64,000 nucleotides of DNA. It comes from Arthrobacter cavernae. GTDB lineage: Bacteria; Actinomycetota; Actinomycetes; Actinomycetales; Micrococcaceae. A program made the position numbers and the translations under genes. The stretch is from positions 248,001 to 312,000 of the forward strand of contig NZ_JAFNLL010000004.1 of NCBI RefSeq assembly GCF_017368795.1, written 5' to 3'. The first letter of the stretch is position 1. Every line of letters begins with the position of its first letter. This document shows, piece after piece, positions 1 to 9,194 of this stretch. The notes beneath the pieces are model-generated. The model was not told the DNA's origin, did not search any database, and saw only the letters and a program-made list of their open reading frames with translations.

Positions 1-360
1 AACGCCATGAAGGACGACGACGCCGGGTCCCTGGAGTTCCGCCAGCTCACCGAACGCTCCGTCCGGGAAAGCAAGATCGGCGCCCTGCGCGCCACGGCCC
101 TGGGCCTGGACAAGGATGAGCTCCTGTTGTCGGCGGAGGACGCCCGCCGCTGGTCCATGGCCCTCAACGATGTGCGCCTGGTGCTGGCCGAGCGGCTGGA
201 CATCCGCGACGAAGCCGACGCCGACCATATCCACAGCATGCAGGACTGGTCCCAGGCCGAGGACGTGGAGAGCTACCTGGCCCTCGTCTACAACTTCACC
301 ACCTGGCTGCAGGAGTCGCTGGTGCAGTCCATGCTGGCCGCACTGGAGCGCAAATCCTGA
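1..360 (+). CDS. DUF2017 family protein, 3' part
   Basis: This is the C-terminal part of a small, probably cytoplasmic protein of the actinobacterial DUF2017 family. The frame is open to the left window edge. The Met codon at 7 is probably internal, because family members are usually longer than the 117 residues seen here. It ends in a helical stretch with aromatic residues (YLALVYNFTTWLQESLVQ). It stands just before murI, as is usual in Arthrobacter-like genomes. The function is unknown. The family call rests on remembered sequence and on the neighbourhood. Confidence 0.75.
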   Translation, partial: NAMKDDDAGSLEFRQLTERSVRESKIGALRATALGLDKDELLLSAEDARRWSMALNDVRLVLAERLDIRDEADADHIHSMQDWSQAEDVESYLALVYNFTTWLQESLVQSMLAALERKS

Positions 361-453
361 AGCGCAAGCACCCCGGCATGTGACAAAACAGACATGAGGC
401 GGGGGCCACAGGTGATGGCTGCAACAGGGGCAAAGCCTTATTCTCGAATAATC

Positions 454-1497
454 ATGAGTTCAGCATCGGGCAAGGCGAGCGCCGCATCGGCGGCAATGGA
501 ATCCCCAGACAACACCACGGCCGCAGGCCAGCTGGGCTCCCGCCCGATCGGCATCTTCGATTCCGGTGTGGGCGGCCTGACCGTGGCCAGGTCCATCATC
601 GACCAATTGCCCAACGAATCCATCCTCTACGTTGGCGACACCGCCAACGGCCCCTACGGCCCGCTCCCCATCGCCGAGGTCCGTGCCAGCGCCCTTGGCG
701 TTATGGATGAACTGGTGGACTCCGGCGTGAAGCTGCTGACCATCGCCTGCAACTCGGCCTCCGCCGCCGTCCTCCGGGACGCCCGCGAACGCTACACCGC
801 CCGCTACGGCATCCCCGTCATCGAGGTCATCCAGCCCGCGGTCCGCCGCGCGGTGTCCGCCACCCGCAGCGGCCGGATCGGTGTCATCGGCACCTCGGCC
901 ACGGTCGGCTCGCGGGCCTACGAGGACACCTTCGCCGCCGCCCCGGACCTTGCCATCACCTCCGTGGCCTGCCCGGAGTTCGTCAGCTTCGTCGAAGCCG
1001 GGATCACCACCGGGCCCGAGCTCCTGGCCGCCGCCAACAGCTACCTGGAGCCGCTCAAGGCCGCCGGCGTGGACACGGTGGTGCTCGGCTGCACGCACTA
1101 CCCGCTGCTGACCGGCGTCATTTCCTTCGTCATGGGGGAGTCCGTCACCCTCGTCTCCAGCGCCGAGGAAACCGCAAAGGATGTCTACCGGGCCCTGGCC
1201 ACCCACGGCATCCAGCGGTCCGAAGCCAGTGCACCGAGGCACGACTTCGTGGCCACCGGGGACGCCGGAGAGTTCGAGACACTCGCCCGCCGCTTCCTGG
1301 GCCCGGAGGTATTGTCCGTCCAGCACGTGGACCATGTGGCTGCGCAGTACCCCACGGGCAGCCTCGCCCGGATCACCCCTGAAATGCTCGAGGCGGCCCG
1401 CGCCGGTTCCGGGCACAGCCGCCGTTCCAACTTCGTGGAGTCCACCGCGGGCCTCAACGCCGCGGGCCTCAATGCGGTGTCCGGGCGTGGCCTGTGA
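454..1497 (+). CDS. murI: Glutamate racemase
   Basis: MurI converts L-glutamate to D-glutamate for peptidoglycan in the cytoplasm. The N-terminal family signature [11 protein letters not shown] is present. The two catalytic cysteines are C99 (IACNSASA) and C213 (GCTHYPLL), counted from the chosen start. The start is uncertain. ATG 454 was taken, but ATG 394, 415 and 496 are in frame, and the conserved fold begins only after 496. None has a good Shine-Dalgarno sequence. The stop overlaps the GTG of the next gene by 4 nt, so the two are translationally coupled. The order murI, MBL hydrolase, rph, rdgB matches Rv1338-Rv1341 of M. tuberculosis. Confidence 0.95.
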   Translation: MSSASGKASAASAAMESPDNTTAAGQLGSRPIGIFDSGVGGLTVARSIIDQLPNESILYVGDTANGPYGPLPIAEVRASALGVMDELVDSGVKLLTIACNSASAAVLRDARERYTARYGIPVIEVIQPAVRRAVSATRSGRIGVIGTSATVGSRAYEDTFAAAPDLAITSVACPEFVSFVEAGITTGPELLAAANSYLEPLKAAGVDTVVLGCTHYPLLTGVISFVMGESVTLVSSAEETAKDVYRALATHGIQRSEASAPRHDFVATGDAGEFETLARRFLGPEVLSVQHVDHVAAQYPTGSLARITPEMLEAARAGSGHSRRSNFVESTAGLNAAGLNAVSGRGL

Positions 1498-2291
1498 AAC
1501 TGACCATTGTGGGCTGTACGGGATCATTCCCCGGCCCTGGCTCGCCGGCGTCGTGCTACCTGGTGACGGCCCACGACGGCGAACGCCAGTGGAAGATCGT
1601 CATGGATCTGGGCAGCGGAGCCCTCGGCGCGATCCAGCGCTACACGGACCTGGAGGACATCGACGCGATCTTCCTGACCCACCTGCACCCGGACCACTGC
1701 ATGGACCTGTGCGGACTGCACGTTGCCGTGCGCTGGAAGCCGGGCGGCTGGGGCCGTGGCCGCATTCCCGTCTGGGGACCGGCAGCGACGGCGGACCGCA
1801 TGGCCACCGCCTATGGCCTGGAGCTTGACCCGGGCATGCATGAGGAATTCGACTTCACGAACTGGACCGAACGCGAACCAGTCACGGTGGGTCCCTTCAC
1901 CGTGACCCCGTTCGCCGCCAACCACCCGGTGGAGGAGGCCTACGCCCTGCGGGTGGAAGCCACCGAGCCGGGCAAGGACGGCGTCCCCGTGACCCGCGTG
2001 CTGACTTACTCGGGAGACACCGATTCCTGCCAGGGCCTGGAGGATGCCGCCAAGGACGCGGACCTGTTCCTGTGCGAGGCGGCCTTCGAGGAAGGCCGGG
2101 ACGACGAGATCAAGGACGTGCACCTCACCGGCAAGCGTGCCGCCGAGGCCGCCACGAATGCTGGCGCCAAGCGGCTGCTGCTGACCCACATCCCGGTCTG
2201 GACCTCCCAGACGAAGGTCATGGCCGACGCCAGGCCGGCGTTCGCCGGTGACGTGGCGGTTGCCGTGGCCGGCGTGCACTACACCGTCTAA
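1494..2291 (+). CDS. MBL-fold hydrolase, Rv1339-type phosphodiesterase
   Basis: A 265-residue metallo-beta-lactamase-fold enzyme with the metal motif H63-L-H65-P-D67-H68 and a later conserved histidine near TGKRAAEAA / LLLTHIPVW. Its position between murI and rph is that of M. tuberculosis Rv1339, which is described as an atypical class II cyclic-AMP phosphodiesterase. cAMP hydrolysis is therefore the best guess, by synteny. Other phosphodiesterase or RNase Z-like activities cannot be excluded. The GTG start overlaps the murI stop. A gap of about 90 nt precedes rph, which seems to have its own promoter. Confidence 0.8.
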   Translation: MKLTIVGCTGSFPGPGSPASCYLVTAHDGERQWKIVMDLGSGALGAIQRYTDLEDIDAIFLTHLHPDHCMDLCGLHVAVRWKPGGWGRGRIPVWGPAATADRMATAYGLELDPGMHEEFDFTNWTEREPVTVGPFTVTPFAANHPVEEAYALRVEATEPGKDGVPVTRVLTYSGDTDSCQGLEDAAKDADLFLCEAAFEEGRDDEIKDVHLTGKRAAEAATNAGAKRLLLTHIPVWTSQTKVMADARPAFAGDVAVAVAGVHYTV

Positions 2292-2372
2292 CCACACGCT
2301 GTAGCCGCGCCGGCGGCAGGCGCGCGTACCGCACGGCCGGGCCTCCGGCGTCGGGCGCCCGTGCCGGGTGAC

Positions 2373-2378
2373 TAAGCT
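2373..2378 (+). promoter_or_regulatory. -10 box TAAGCT, leaderless start of rph
   Basis: TAAGCT ends 6 nt before the rph ATG (2385) and no Shine-Dalgarno is visible. This spacing puts the transcript start at or next to the ATG. Confidence 0.5.
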
Positions 2379-2384
2379 TGTCGT

Positions 2385-3143
2385 ATGACTTCTGAAGCAA
2401 CAACCGCCCCCGTCATCCGCGCCGATGGCCGCGCCCCCGACCAACTCCGCCCCATCAGCATCACGCGCGGCTGGTCCAAGCAGGCCGAGGGCTCGGCGCT
2501 CATCGAATTCGGCAACACCCGGGTGCTGTGCACGGCGTCGCTGACCGAGGGCGTGCCGCGCTGGCTCAAGGGCGAAGGCCGCGGCTGGGTCACCGCCGAA
2601 TACGCCATGCTGCCGCGGGCCACGAACACCCGCTCCGACCGGGAGTCCGTCAAGGGAAGGATCGGCGGCCGCACGCACGAGATCTCCCGGCTGATCGGCC
2701 GCTCGCTGCGCTCCATCATCGACACCAAGGCCCTGGGCGAGAACACCATTGTGCTGGACTGCGATGTGCTCCAGGCCGACGGCGGCACCCGGACCGCCGC
2801 GATCACCGGCGCCTACGTGGCGCTCGCCGAGGCCATCCGCTTCGCCCGCGAAAACAAGATGATCGCCAAGAACGCCCAGCCGCTCATCGACACGATCGCG
2901 GCCGTGTCCGTCGGCATCATCGACGGCGTCCCCATGCTGGACCTGCCCTACGTGGAAGACGTCCGCGCCGAAACCGACATGAACGTGGTGGTGACCGGCT
3001 CCGGCAAGTTCGTCGAGGTCCAGGGCACTGCCGAGGGCGCCCCGTTCGACCGGGACGAGCTCAACGCCCTGCTCGACCTTGCCCTGCTCGGCACCACCCA
3101 GCTGTCCGCCATCCAGCGCGAGACCCTGGCCGAAGCCCCGTGA
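2385..3143 (+). CDS. rph: Ribonuclease PH
   Basis: RNase PH trims tRNA 3' ends by phosphorolysis in the cytoplasm. The 252-residue length fits the family. The N-terminal RxDGR-like segment ([14 protein letters not shown]), the core region [12 protein letters not shown] with [28 protein letters not shown], and the C-terminal [18 protein letters not shown] block are all present. The stop overlaps the GTG of rdgB by 4 nt. rph and rdgB therefore form a coupled pair, as in mycobacteria. Confidence 0.96.
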   Translation: MTSEATTAPVIRADGRAPDQLRPISITRGWSKQAEGSALIEFGNTRVLCTASLTEGVPRWLKGEGRGWVTAEYAMLPRATNTRSDRESVKGRIGGRTHEISRLIGRSLRSIIDTKALGENTIVLDCDVLQADGGTRTAAITGAYVALAEAIRFARENKMIAKNAQPLIDTIAAVSVGIIDGVPMLDLPYVEDVRAETDMNVVVTGSGKFVEVQGTAEGAPFDRDELNALLDLALLGTTQLSAIQRETLAEAP

Positions 3144-3778
3144 GCGAGGCGACTGCGGCCCCCCGGCTCGTCCTGGCGACGCATAACAAGGGCAAGCTGA
3201 AGGAGCTCCGTGAGCTCCTGCGCGGCCAGGTTCCGGGGCTCGACGTCGACACCCAGGTGGTGGACGCCGCCGCGGCAGGTGCCCCCGACGTCGCGGAGAC
3301 CGGGGTGACCTTCGCCGAGAACTCTCTGCTGAAGGCGCGCGCCGTGGCCGAGGCCACGGGGCTGGTGGCCATCGCCGACGATTCCGGGCTCTCCGTGGAC
3401 GTCCTGGGCGGTGCCCCGGGCATCTTCTCGGCCCGCTGGTCCGGGACGCACGGCGACGACGCCGCCAACCTCAACCTCCTGCTGGCCCAGCTTTCCGACG
3501 TGCCGGACTCGCACCGAGGTGCCGCATTCGTGTGCGCCGCGGCCCTGGCAGTGCCGGAGGCCGCGGGGGCCCGCGAAGTGGTCGAATACGGCCAGCTCGA
3601 AGGGACGCTGTTGCGCGAACCCCGCGGGGCCGGTGGTTTCGGCTACGACCCGGTCCTGCAGCCTCTGGGCATGGACCGCAGCTGCGCCGAACTGAGCTCC
3701 GAAGAGAAGAACGCGATCAGCCACCGCGGCAAGGCCTTCCGTGCCTTGCTCCCGGCGATCGTGGCGGCGCTGCAGTAG
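3140..3778 (+). CDS. rdgB: XTP/dITP pyrophosphatase (RdgB/HAM1)
   Basis: This enzyme hydrolyses non-canonical purine NTPs (dITP, XTP) to monophosphates and so keeps them out of DNA and RNA. It has 212 residues. The substrate-binding signature [12 protein letters not shown] lies near the N terminus, [11 protein letters not shown] and [18 protein letters not shown] follow, and GGFGYDPV and SHRGKAF are near the C terminus. The GTG start overlaps the rph stop. A strong hairpin follows 30 nt after the stop codon. Confidence 0.95.
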   Translation: MSEATAAPRLVLATHNKGKLKELRELLRGQVPGLDVDTQVVDAAAAGAPDVAETGVTFAENSLLKARAVAEATGLVAIADDSGLSVDVLGGAPGIFSARWSGTHGDDAANLNLLLAQLSDVPDSHRGAAFVCAAALAVPEAAGAREVVEYGQLEGTLLREPRGAGGFGYDPVLQPLGMDRSCAELSSEEKNAISHRGKAFRALLPAIVAALQ

Positions 3779-3808
3779 CCGGTTCCGGAGGAAAGAGTCT
3801 CAAACAAG

Positions 3809-3834
3809 AAAGGCACCCCGCGTGGGGTGCCTTT
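3809..3834. terminator. Bidirectional terminator between rdgB and dedA
   Basis: A perfect 11-bp stem (AAAGGCACCCC / GGGGTGCCTTT) with a GCGT loop lies between the converging rdgB and dedA genes. A and T tracts at both ends suit termination in either direction. Confidence 0.8.
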
Positions 3835-3866
3835 CTGCTGTACGGGGCCTTGGTTTGTCGAGGACC

Positions 3867-4643
3867 TCAGTGCTCTCTGTGCTTGCTGGACTCGTGCTCC
3901 TCGATGAACTCCTCCACGGGGTCCGTGCCCAGGGCGGCGGCCTTGCGCTTGGCGAAGAAGCCGCGGGCAACCTCGATGACCACAGGGATCACCGAGAGCA
4001 GCACGATCACGATGAAGATGATGTCGATGTTGTCGCCGACCCATGCGAACTGGCCGAGCCATGCGCCGAGCAGGGTGACGCCGCCGCCCCAGAGGACGGC
4101 GCCGATGACGTTGAAGATGAAGAACTTGCGCTTGTCCATCTGGGCCACGCCCACGATCACGGGGACGAAGGTGCGGATGATCGGCACAAAGCGGGCCAGG
4201 ATCAGGGCCTTGCCGCCGTGCTTTTCGAAGAAGGCGTGCGCGCTTTCAACGTTCTCGCGCTTGAACAGCTTGGAATCGGGCTTGTTGAAGATGGCAGGCC
4301 CGGCCTTGGATCCGATCAGGTAGCCGGTCTGGTTGCCGATGATGGCCGCGACGATGATCATCGCGCACATGGCCCAGAGGTTGAACTGAATGGCCCCTGT
4401 GGAAACCAGCAGACCGGCGGTGAAGAGCATGGAGTCGCCGGGCAGGAAGAACCCGACCAGGAGGCCGGTTTCGGCAAAGACGATGGCGCAGACGAGTACA
4501 ACCACCCAGGGCCCAAGCGGGGAGTCGCGGAGGAATACATCAGGGTTCAGCCAGTCAGGCAGGAACGAGGCCATGTGCGGCTGCACCGGTCCCGCGCCCC
4601 CGATGGTGGATACGGCAAAGTCGCTCATCGCAGAAAAGATCAC
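3867..4643 (-). CDS. DedA/VTT-domain membrane protein
   Basis: A 258-residue polytopic membrane protein of the DedA family, whose members are linked to undecaprenyl-phosphate or lipid flipping and envelope integrity. Family motifs are FAETGLLVGFFLPGDSMLF in the first membrane region and LARFVPIIRTFVPVIVG followed by GAVLWG in the second. The C terminus is charged and cytoplasmic (HESSKHREH). GTG 4643 was chosen because a TAGGCT -10 box lies 6 nt before it. ATG 4628, five codons later, is the alternative. The upstream gene is a truncated regulator remnant, so dedA sits at the edge of a deletion. Confidence 0.9.
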   Translation of the reverse strand: MIFSAMSDFAVSTIGGAGPVQPHMASFLPDWLNPDVFLRDSPLGPWVVVLVCAIVFAETGLLVGFFLPGDSMLFTAGLLVSTGAIQFNLWAMCAMIIVAAIIGNQTGYLIGSKAGPAIFNKPDSKLFKRENVESAHAFFEKHGGKALILARFVPIIRTFVPVIVGVAQMDKRKFFIFNVIGAVLWGGGVTLLGAWLGQFAWVGDNIDIIFIVIVLLSVIPVVIEVARGFFAKRKAAALGTDPVEEFIEEHESSKHREH

Positions 4644-4649
4644 TGATCA

Positions 4650-4655
4650 AGCCTA
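4650..4655 (-). promoter_or_regulatory. -10 box TAGGCT, leaderless start of dedA
   Basis: On the minus strand TAGGCT is followed by 6 nt and then GTG 4643. There is no Shine-Dalgarno at that start. Confidence 0.5.
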
Positions 4656-4683
4656 CTTGACGGCCGGCGTCGGGGGCTCTTGA

Positions 4684-5025
4684 CAGGACGGCGTCCTTGC
4701 CGAGGAAGCCCAGGTGCCGTCCACCAACGAGTTTGCCGCCTTCCACCGGATCAATCCGGCCACGGCAGCCAAAGGCGTGAACCTCCTGGTCGACGGGGGA
4801 ATTCTTTACAAACGGAGGGGAATCGGCATGTTCGTGGCCACTGGAGCGCGGGCCGCGTTGATCGCGAGGCGCACCGAGGAATTCTATGAGCAATACGTCA
4901 GGCCGCTAACGGCTGAAGCCCGCAAACTGGGCATCACCACTGAGCAGCTGAACACCATGATCCACCGCGGCACCGGACTGGCCGTGGATCCGGAACCGAA
5001 CAAGGAAAGGAGCGCGGCACTGTGA
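4684..5025 (+). pseudogene. 5'-truncated GntR (YtrA-type) regulator
   Basis: From 4684 the frame reads QDGVLAEEAQVPSTNEF and continues through a winged-helix ending RRGIGMFVATGA and a helical tail of about 60 residues. GntR/YtrA regulators carry about 20-25 more residues before this point, which hold the first helix. Here an in-frame stop at 4681 replaces them. A GTG at 4714 could start a shorter product, but that would lack half of the DNA-binding domain. It overlaps the following ATPase remnant by 4 nt, as intact ytrA-ytrB-type operons do. It probably once repressed this operon. Confidence 0.75.
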
Positions 5026-5810
5026 ACAGCACCGTCGTGGAAGCACGGAATCTCAGCAAGCGCTACAAAGATGTGCTGGCCCTGGACGACGTCAGCCTGA
5101 GCATCACGGCCAACAGGATTTACGGACTGCTGGGACGCAACGGCGCCGGCAAGACCACGCTGATGTCAATCCTCACCGCGCAGGCGTTCGCCAGTTCGGG
5201 GGAGGCCGCCGTGTTCGGGACCAGCCCGTACGAGAACGACGCCGTACTGTCCCGGCTGTGCTTCATCCGGGAATAGCTCTCGGCGGTCGGGGTGATCATC
5301 GGCCTCGCCTCGCGCGCGGAGTTGACGTTCTTCGATGAGCCATACCTGGGGCTCGACGCCGTGGCGCGGCAATTGTTCTACGACCACCTCGTGGCGGACT
5401 ACGCCCTGCATCCGCGCACCGTGATCCTGTCCTCGCACCTGATCGACGAGGTGTCCAAGCTCCTGGAGCATGTAGTGGTCATCGACCGGGGCCGGATTAT
5501 CACGGATGCCGATGCGGACACCATCCGGGGATCCGCTGTCACGGTATCCGGCTCGGCCGACAAGGTGGACTGCTTCCTGGCCGGTCGCAGGATCCTGCAC
5601 CGCGAAACGCTCGGGAGCCTCGCCTCGGTCACCGTGGAAGAGGCACTTACTGCCCGGGAGCGCGCAGAGGCAATGGAGCTGGGCCTTGAACTGACCCCCG
5701 TATCGCTGCAGCAGTTGGTGGTCCGCAAGACCATGGCAAAGACCGGTGAGCAGGTGCCGCGGGATGTTGAGCCCTTCGACGCCGACAATGCGATGGAGGC
5801 AAGGCGATGA
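5022..5810 (+). pseudogene. ABC transporter ATPase, internal deletion plus stop
   Basis: The first part (84 residues) keeps Walker A (GRNGAGKTT) and ends CFIRE at a TAG codon at 5274. The second part, in the same frame, resumes with LSAVGVIIGLASRAELTFFDEPYLGLDA, which carries Walker B and the D-loop, and then SSHLIDE with the switch histidine. About 45-50 codons normally between these parts are absent, including the start of the ABC signature. The TAG lies at the junction. An in-frame deletion joining the T of one codon to the AG of a CAG would explain it without a point mutation. No functional ATPase is expected. Confidence 0.85.
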
Positions 5811-6253
5811 GCAGGGTTGTTGCAGTGGCCCGCATGCAGTTGATCAACAAATGGGCCTACGTAGGAAATCCCCTCCTGATCCTGGGCGCCGCGTTCCTGC
5901 TGTCCCTCGCGATATTTGCGCTGGTCCCCGTCGATGAAGCCAAATACGGGGGTGGCAGCCAGGCGCCGCTGTGGTATTTCGTGTTCCTTGGAATCCAGAG
6001 CATGACGCTGGTCTTTCCCTTTTCGCAGGGGCTGAGCATCAGCCGGCGCGCCTTCGGCGTGCTGGTATCCACCCTGGGCACTGTGGCCATCCTTATCGGC
6101 ATCGCGGCACTGTCCACCCTGTACCTGTGGTGGGGGAGCATCGGAGGTTGGTTTGCGCAGCAGACGCCACTCAGTATCAGTGCTTGGACCGCCCTGCTGT
6201 GTGTCGCGCTCGCCGCCGGATCCTACCTGACCCTTCGCAGGGCAACGCCCTGA
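5807..6253 (+). pseudogene. ABC permease, internally shortened
   Basis: A 148-residue membrane protein that overlaps the ATPase remnant by 4 nt. About four hydrophobic segments are visible (residues 20-40, 55-72, 83-112, 124-143). Partners of YtrB-like ATPases are usually well over 200 residues. The sequence jumps from FPFSQGLSISRRAF straight into a late membrane helix (GVLVSTLGTVAILIG), so a middle block seems deleted in frame. The frame is open, but its ATPase is broken. I read it as part of the same decaying operon. Confidence 0.6.
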
Positions 6254-6329
6254 TGTAGCGTTCGCCACAAACAAGGCCGAAGGGGCCGTCCCGCCGCGAT
6301 TCCCGGCAAGGGGCGGCCCTTGCCAGCTG

Positions 6330-6335
6330 TAATCT
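6330..6335 (+). promoter_or_regulatory. -10 box TAATCT, leaderless start
   Basis: TAATCT ends 6 nt before the GTG at 6342 of the exonuclease-BRCT gene. No Shine-Dalgarno is seen. Confidence 0.5.
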
Positions 6336-6341
6336 TGTGCA

Positions 6342-7358
6342 GTGGCATTGGACTTTACGGCGATCGACTTTGAAACAGCCAACGGATTCCGGGGGTCCCC
6401 GTGCTCCGTCGGACTGAGCAAGGTCCGCGGCGGGGTGGTGGTGGAAGAGGCCTCCTGGCTCATGCGGCCGCCGGAGAACCACGACCACTTCGAGTTCCAC
6501 AACACCCGCATCCACGGCATCCGTGCCGAAGACGTTGCCGGCGCCCCGCGGTTCGGCGAGCTCTTCCCCGAGATCGGCGCGTTCATCGGCGGCGACGTCC
6601 TGGCAGCCCACAACGCCGCCTTCGACCTCGGCGTGATCCGCTCGGGCCTGGAAGTGTCAGGCCTCGCCGGCCCGGCCTACGAATACGTCTGCACCGTCAT
6701 GCTGGCCAGGCGCTGCTATTCGTTGGTATCCAACTCGCTGCCGTACGCGGCCGAGGAAGCCGGCGTCCCCTTGCTCAACCACCACGACGCCGCCGAGGAC
6801 GCCCGCGCCTGCGCCGGGATCCTGATCGATATTGCCCGCCGCAACAACGCCAACAGCGTCGCCGAGCTCTACCTGTCGCTGGGGCTGTCCCTGCCCAGGC
6901 AGCAGGCCTTCGATCCCCGGGACGGACTCTCCAAACCCACCCTTGCCGCGCTCGCAGGACGCGGCGGGGGAGCCCCGGCCGGCAGCCCGTTCGAACGGAG
7001 CTTGGAAGACCGCGCGGTGCGCCGCTCGGCGTGGCCCGAAGAAGGCCCCAACCCGCTGCCGAATCCGGTGGCCGAGCCCGGGCACCCGCTCTTCGGGCAG
7101 ACGGTCGTGTTCACCGGTGACCTCGCGATGGCCCGGGCCGAGGCCAAGGTCCGTGCCGCCGAGATGGGCGCCAGCCCCGAAAGCCGGGTGACGGCCCGCA
7201 CCACGGTGCTGGTGGTGGGCGATGGCTTCGTGGCGGGGGACTTGCGCGCCGGACGCCTTACCGGGAAGGCCCGCCGGGTCCTGGAACTCCACGGCCGCGG
7301 CCAGCAGATCGAAGTCGTGTCCGAGGGCGAGTTCCTGCAAATGGTGGGCGGCAGCTGA
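6342..7358 (+). CDS. DEDDh exonuclease with C-terminal BRCT domain
   Basis: A 338-residue protein. The exonuclease domain (about residues 1-170) is of the DNA polymerase III epsilon type. Catalytic residues are D9 and E11 (AIDFETANG), the Asp of HNAAFDLGVI, and the His/Asp of HHDAAEDARA. A linker leads to a BRCT domain (from about 250, GQTVVFTGDLAMARAEA). It probably degrades single-stranded or damaged DNA 3' to 5' in repair, with the BRCT giving a protein or DNA-end contact. The substrate is not known. It stands alone, with its own promoter. Confidence 0.88.
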   Translation: MALDFTAIDFETANGFRGSPCSVGLSKVRGGVVVEEASWLMRPPENHDHFEFHNTRIHGIRAEDVAGAPRFGELFPEIGAFIGGDVLAAHNAAFDLGVIRSGLEVSGLAGPAYEYVCTVMLARRCYSLVSNSLPYAAEEAGVPLLNHHDAAEDARACAGILIDIARRNNANSVAELYLSLGLSLPRQQAFDPRDGLSKPTLAALAGRGGGAPAGSPFERSLEDRAVRRSAWPEEGPNPLPNPVAEPGHPLFGQTVVFTGDLAMARAEAKVRAAEMGASPESRVTARTTVLVVGDGFVAGDLRAGRLTGKARRVLELHGRGQQIEVVSEGEFLQMVGGS

Positions 7359-7408
7359 GCCGGCGGTCATACGGAGCAACAATGCTTCTCTGCGGAGCCC
7401 GGCGCTCC

Positions 7409-7414
7409 TAGCCT
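7409..7414 (+). promoter_or_regulatory. -10 box TAGCCT, leaderless start
   Basis: TAGCCT ends 6 nt before ATG 7421 of the DUF4395 gene. Confidence 0.5.
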
Positions 7415-7420
7415 TGATCC

Positions 7421-7960
7421 ATGCGCAACACTGAACAGGCCAAAGCCGCTGTTTCCGCCACCCCGGGCGGCGGCGTCGACTGGCGTGCGGTCTTTGCGTT
7501 CCCGAACCCCGTCAACGAGTACGCCGCCCGGATCACCGCAGGCCTCGTGGTCCTGCTGGCCGTGGCGACGCTGCTGAGCGGTTTCGGCTGGGGCCTGGTG
7601 CTCATCGCGGCCGGCTTCTGGCTGCGCGTGCTCTTCGGCCCCCGGATTTCACCGCTGGCCCTGCTCTCCGTCAAGGTCCTCGCGCCGCGCATCGGCCATG
7701 CCCGCCTGGTGGCGGGCCCGCCCAAGCGCTTCGCGCAGGGGATCGGCGCCGCACTGACGACGGCCGCCGTCGTGCTTTACTTCACCGGCTTCGCGCCGGC
7801 GGCCTGGATCCTGCTGGGTCTGCTGATCGTTGCGGCGTCGCTGGAAGCGTTCGTCGGTTTCTGCCTTGGCTGCGTGATTTTCGGCTTCCTGCAGCAACGC
7901 GGGTTGATTCCCGAGGACATCTGCGAGGCCTGCAACAACATCACGCTCCGCCAGTCCTGA
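7421..7960 (+). CDS. DUF4395 membrane protein
   Basis: A 179-residue integral membrane protein of the DUF4395 family. The N-terminal signature FAFPNPVNEYAARITAG is typical. Four hydrophobic segments follow (about residues 40-60, 61-80, 108-130, 131-150). A cysteine pair near the last helix (FCLGC) and a C-terminal EACNNI suggest redox or metal chemistry, as these proteins often sit near thioredoxin or rhodanese genes. No such neighbour is present here. It converges on the ADP-ribosylglycohydrolase gene with a 12-nt gap. Confidence 0.82.
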   Translation: MRNTEQAKAAVSATPGGGVDWRAVFAFPNPVNEYAARITAGLVVLLAVATLLSGFGWGLVLIAAGFWLRVLFGPRISPLALLSVKVLAPRIGHARLVAGPPKRFAQGIGAALTTAAVVLYFTGFAPAAWILLGLLIVAASLEAFVGFCLGCVIFGFLQQRGLIPEDICEACNNITLRQS

Positions 7961-7972
7961 GCGCCGGCCCTC

Positions 7973-9043
7973 CTAGCCCGTGGTCACGGCGAGCAGCCGC
8001 TCTGCCATCCCGCGGATCACCTCGGGGCCTTCGAGTGCCTGCAGCCAGTCGGCTGGCAGTGCCTCCTCGCCGTACAGGGCGCCGAGGATGTTCCCCGCGA
8101 TCGACGCGGTGGAATCGCTGTCCCCGCTGTGGTTCACGGCGACGCCGATGGCCTTCCGGAAATGCTCGGCCGGGCTCGCGCCCTCGGTTGAGAGCACCGC
8201 ATAGAGCCCGACGGCGAGTGCTTCCTCTGCCACCCAGCCGTCGCCGAGTGCCGCGGTGAGTTCCTCGGGGGCCAGCACAGTGCCGGCAGCGCTGAGGGCC
8301 AGCGCGGCCTCCAGCCGTTCCGGCAGCTCGGGCGCCTTCGTGGGCACTCCGGACACATAGGAGAGGGCCTCGGACGCGGCCTCGCGGACCCCGCTGCCGG
8401 CAATGACGTGGTGGATCAGCAGGCTGAAGGCCGCGGCGCTGAGCCTGGCGGAGGGGTGCCCGTGCGTCAGGGACGCGGCATCGGAGCTGAGTTTGTAGAC
8501 GGCTTCGCGGGAAATGTGCGGGATCAGGCCGAACGGAGCCGAGCGCATCACGGTGCCGCAGCCCTTGGACTCCGGATTCACGGGGCGGCCCACGGTCCCC
8601 ATGGTCCCGCCGGACAGGCCGCTGAGGCAGCCGTTGCCGGGGGCCCGGCGGTGGCGCAGCACGTCCTGGGCATCGATCCAGCGCGGTTGCGGGACGGGCG
8701 CCGAAACTGGGACCGGAACGTCCTGCGTGGCAAGCCAACGGAGATAGGCCAGCCACAGGCAGGCGAGTTCATCGGCGGCCACGCCGTCGTTGGCCCACTC
8801 GAGCGCTTCCACCAGGCCGTCAACTGTGTACAGCGTCATCTGGGTGTCGTCCGAAAAGTGGCTGCCGCCGTCGAGCTGTCCGAAGGAGGTGAGCCCTGCG
8901 GCGCCGAAGCGTTCGCGGATGGCGTCGATCCCGTCGAACTCGACGGCGTAACCGAGGGAATCGCCCAGGGCGCCGCCCAGCAGACAGCCGTGGACGCGGG
9001 ATTCGAAGGACGGCGGGGCGGACGGGAACGCTTCAACACTCAT
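7973..9043 (-). CDS. ADP-ribosylglycohydrolase family protein
   Basis: A 356-residue protein of the ADP-ribosyl-glycohydrolase (DraG/ARH) fold, which removes ADP-ribose from proteins or small molecules. Magnesium-binding motifs are GALGDSLG near residue 25, FSDDTQMTLYT near 65 and HSGDSDSTASIAGNILGA near 315. The fold spans the whole protein. No ADP-ribosyltransferase or nitrogenase gene lies nearby, so the substrate is unknown. ATG 9043 follows a TAAATT box by 6 nt, which supports this start. Confidence 0.92.
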   Translation of the reverse strand: MSVEAFPSAPPSFESRVHGCLLGGALGDSLGYAVEFDGIDAIRERFGAAGLTSFGQLDGGSHFSDDTQMTLYTVDGLVEALEWANDGVAADELACLWLAYLRWLATQDVPVPVSAPVPQPRWIDAQDVLRHRRAPGNGCLSGLSGGTMGTVGRPVNPESKGCGTVMRSAPFGLIPHISREAVYKLSSDAASLTHGHPSARLSAAAFSLLIHHVIAGSGVREAASEALSYVSGVPTKAPELPERLEAALALSAAGTVLAPEELTAALGDGWVAEEALAVGLYAVLSTEGASPAEHFRKAIGVAVNHSGDSDSTASIAGNILGALYGEEALPADWLQALEGPEVIRGMAERLLAVTTG

Positions 9044-9049
9044 GCTTGT

Positions 9050-9055
9050 AATTTA
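9050..9055 (-). promoter_or_regulatory. -10 box TAAATT, leaderless start
   Basis: On the minus strand TAAATT, then 6 nt, then ATG 9043 of the ADP-ribosylglycohydrolase gene. Confidence 0.5.
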
Positions 9056-9194
9056 CCGTGGACGCCACGCAGGCGTTGACCCGCCGCTGCTAAGGTGGGG
9101 AGGCTGCCGCAGGGGCGGCCATGGCTCGATTGTCCAGTGTTGAGTGCCCTCATCAACGGTGATCGTTGCTGACCCGAAAGCCTGGAGGCAAAAC

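Noticed and set aside
5274..5276. TAG in the ABC ATPase as a programmed readthrough site
   Set aside because: The codons missing around it include part of the ABC signature, and the partner genes are also damaged. Decay explains it better.
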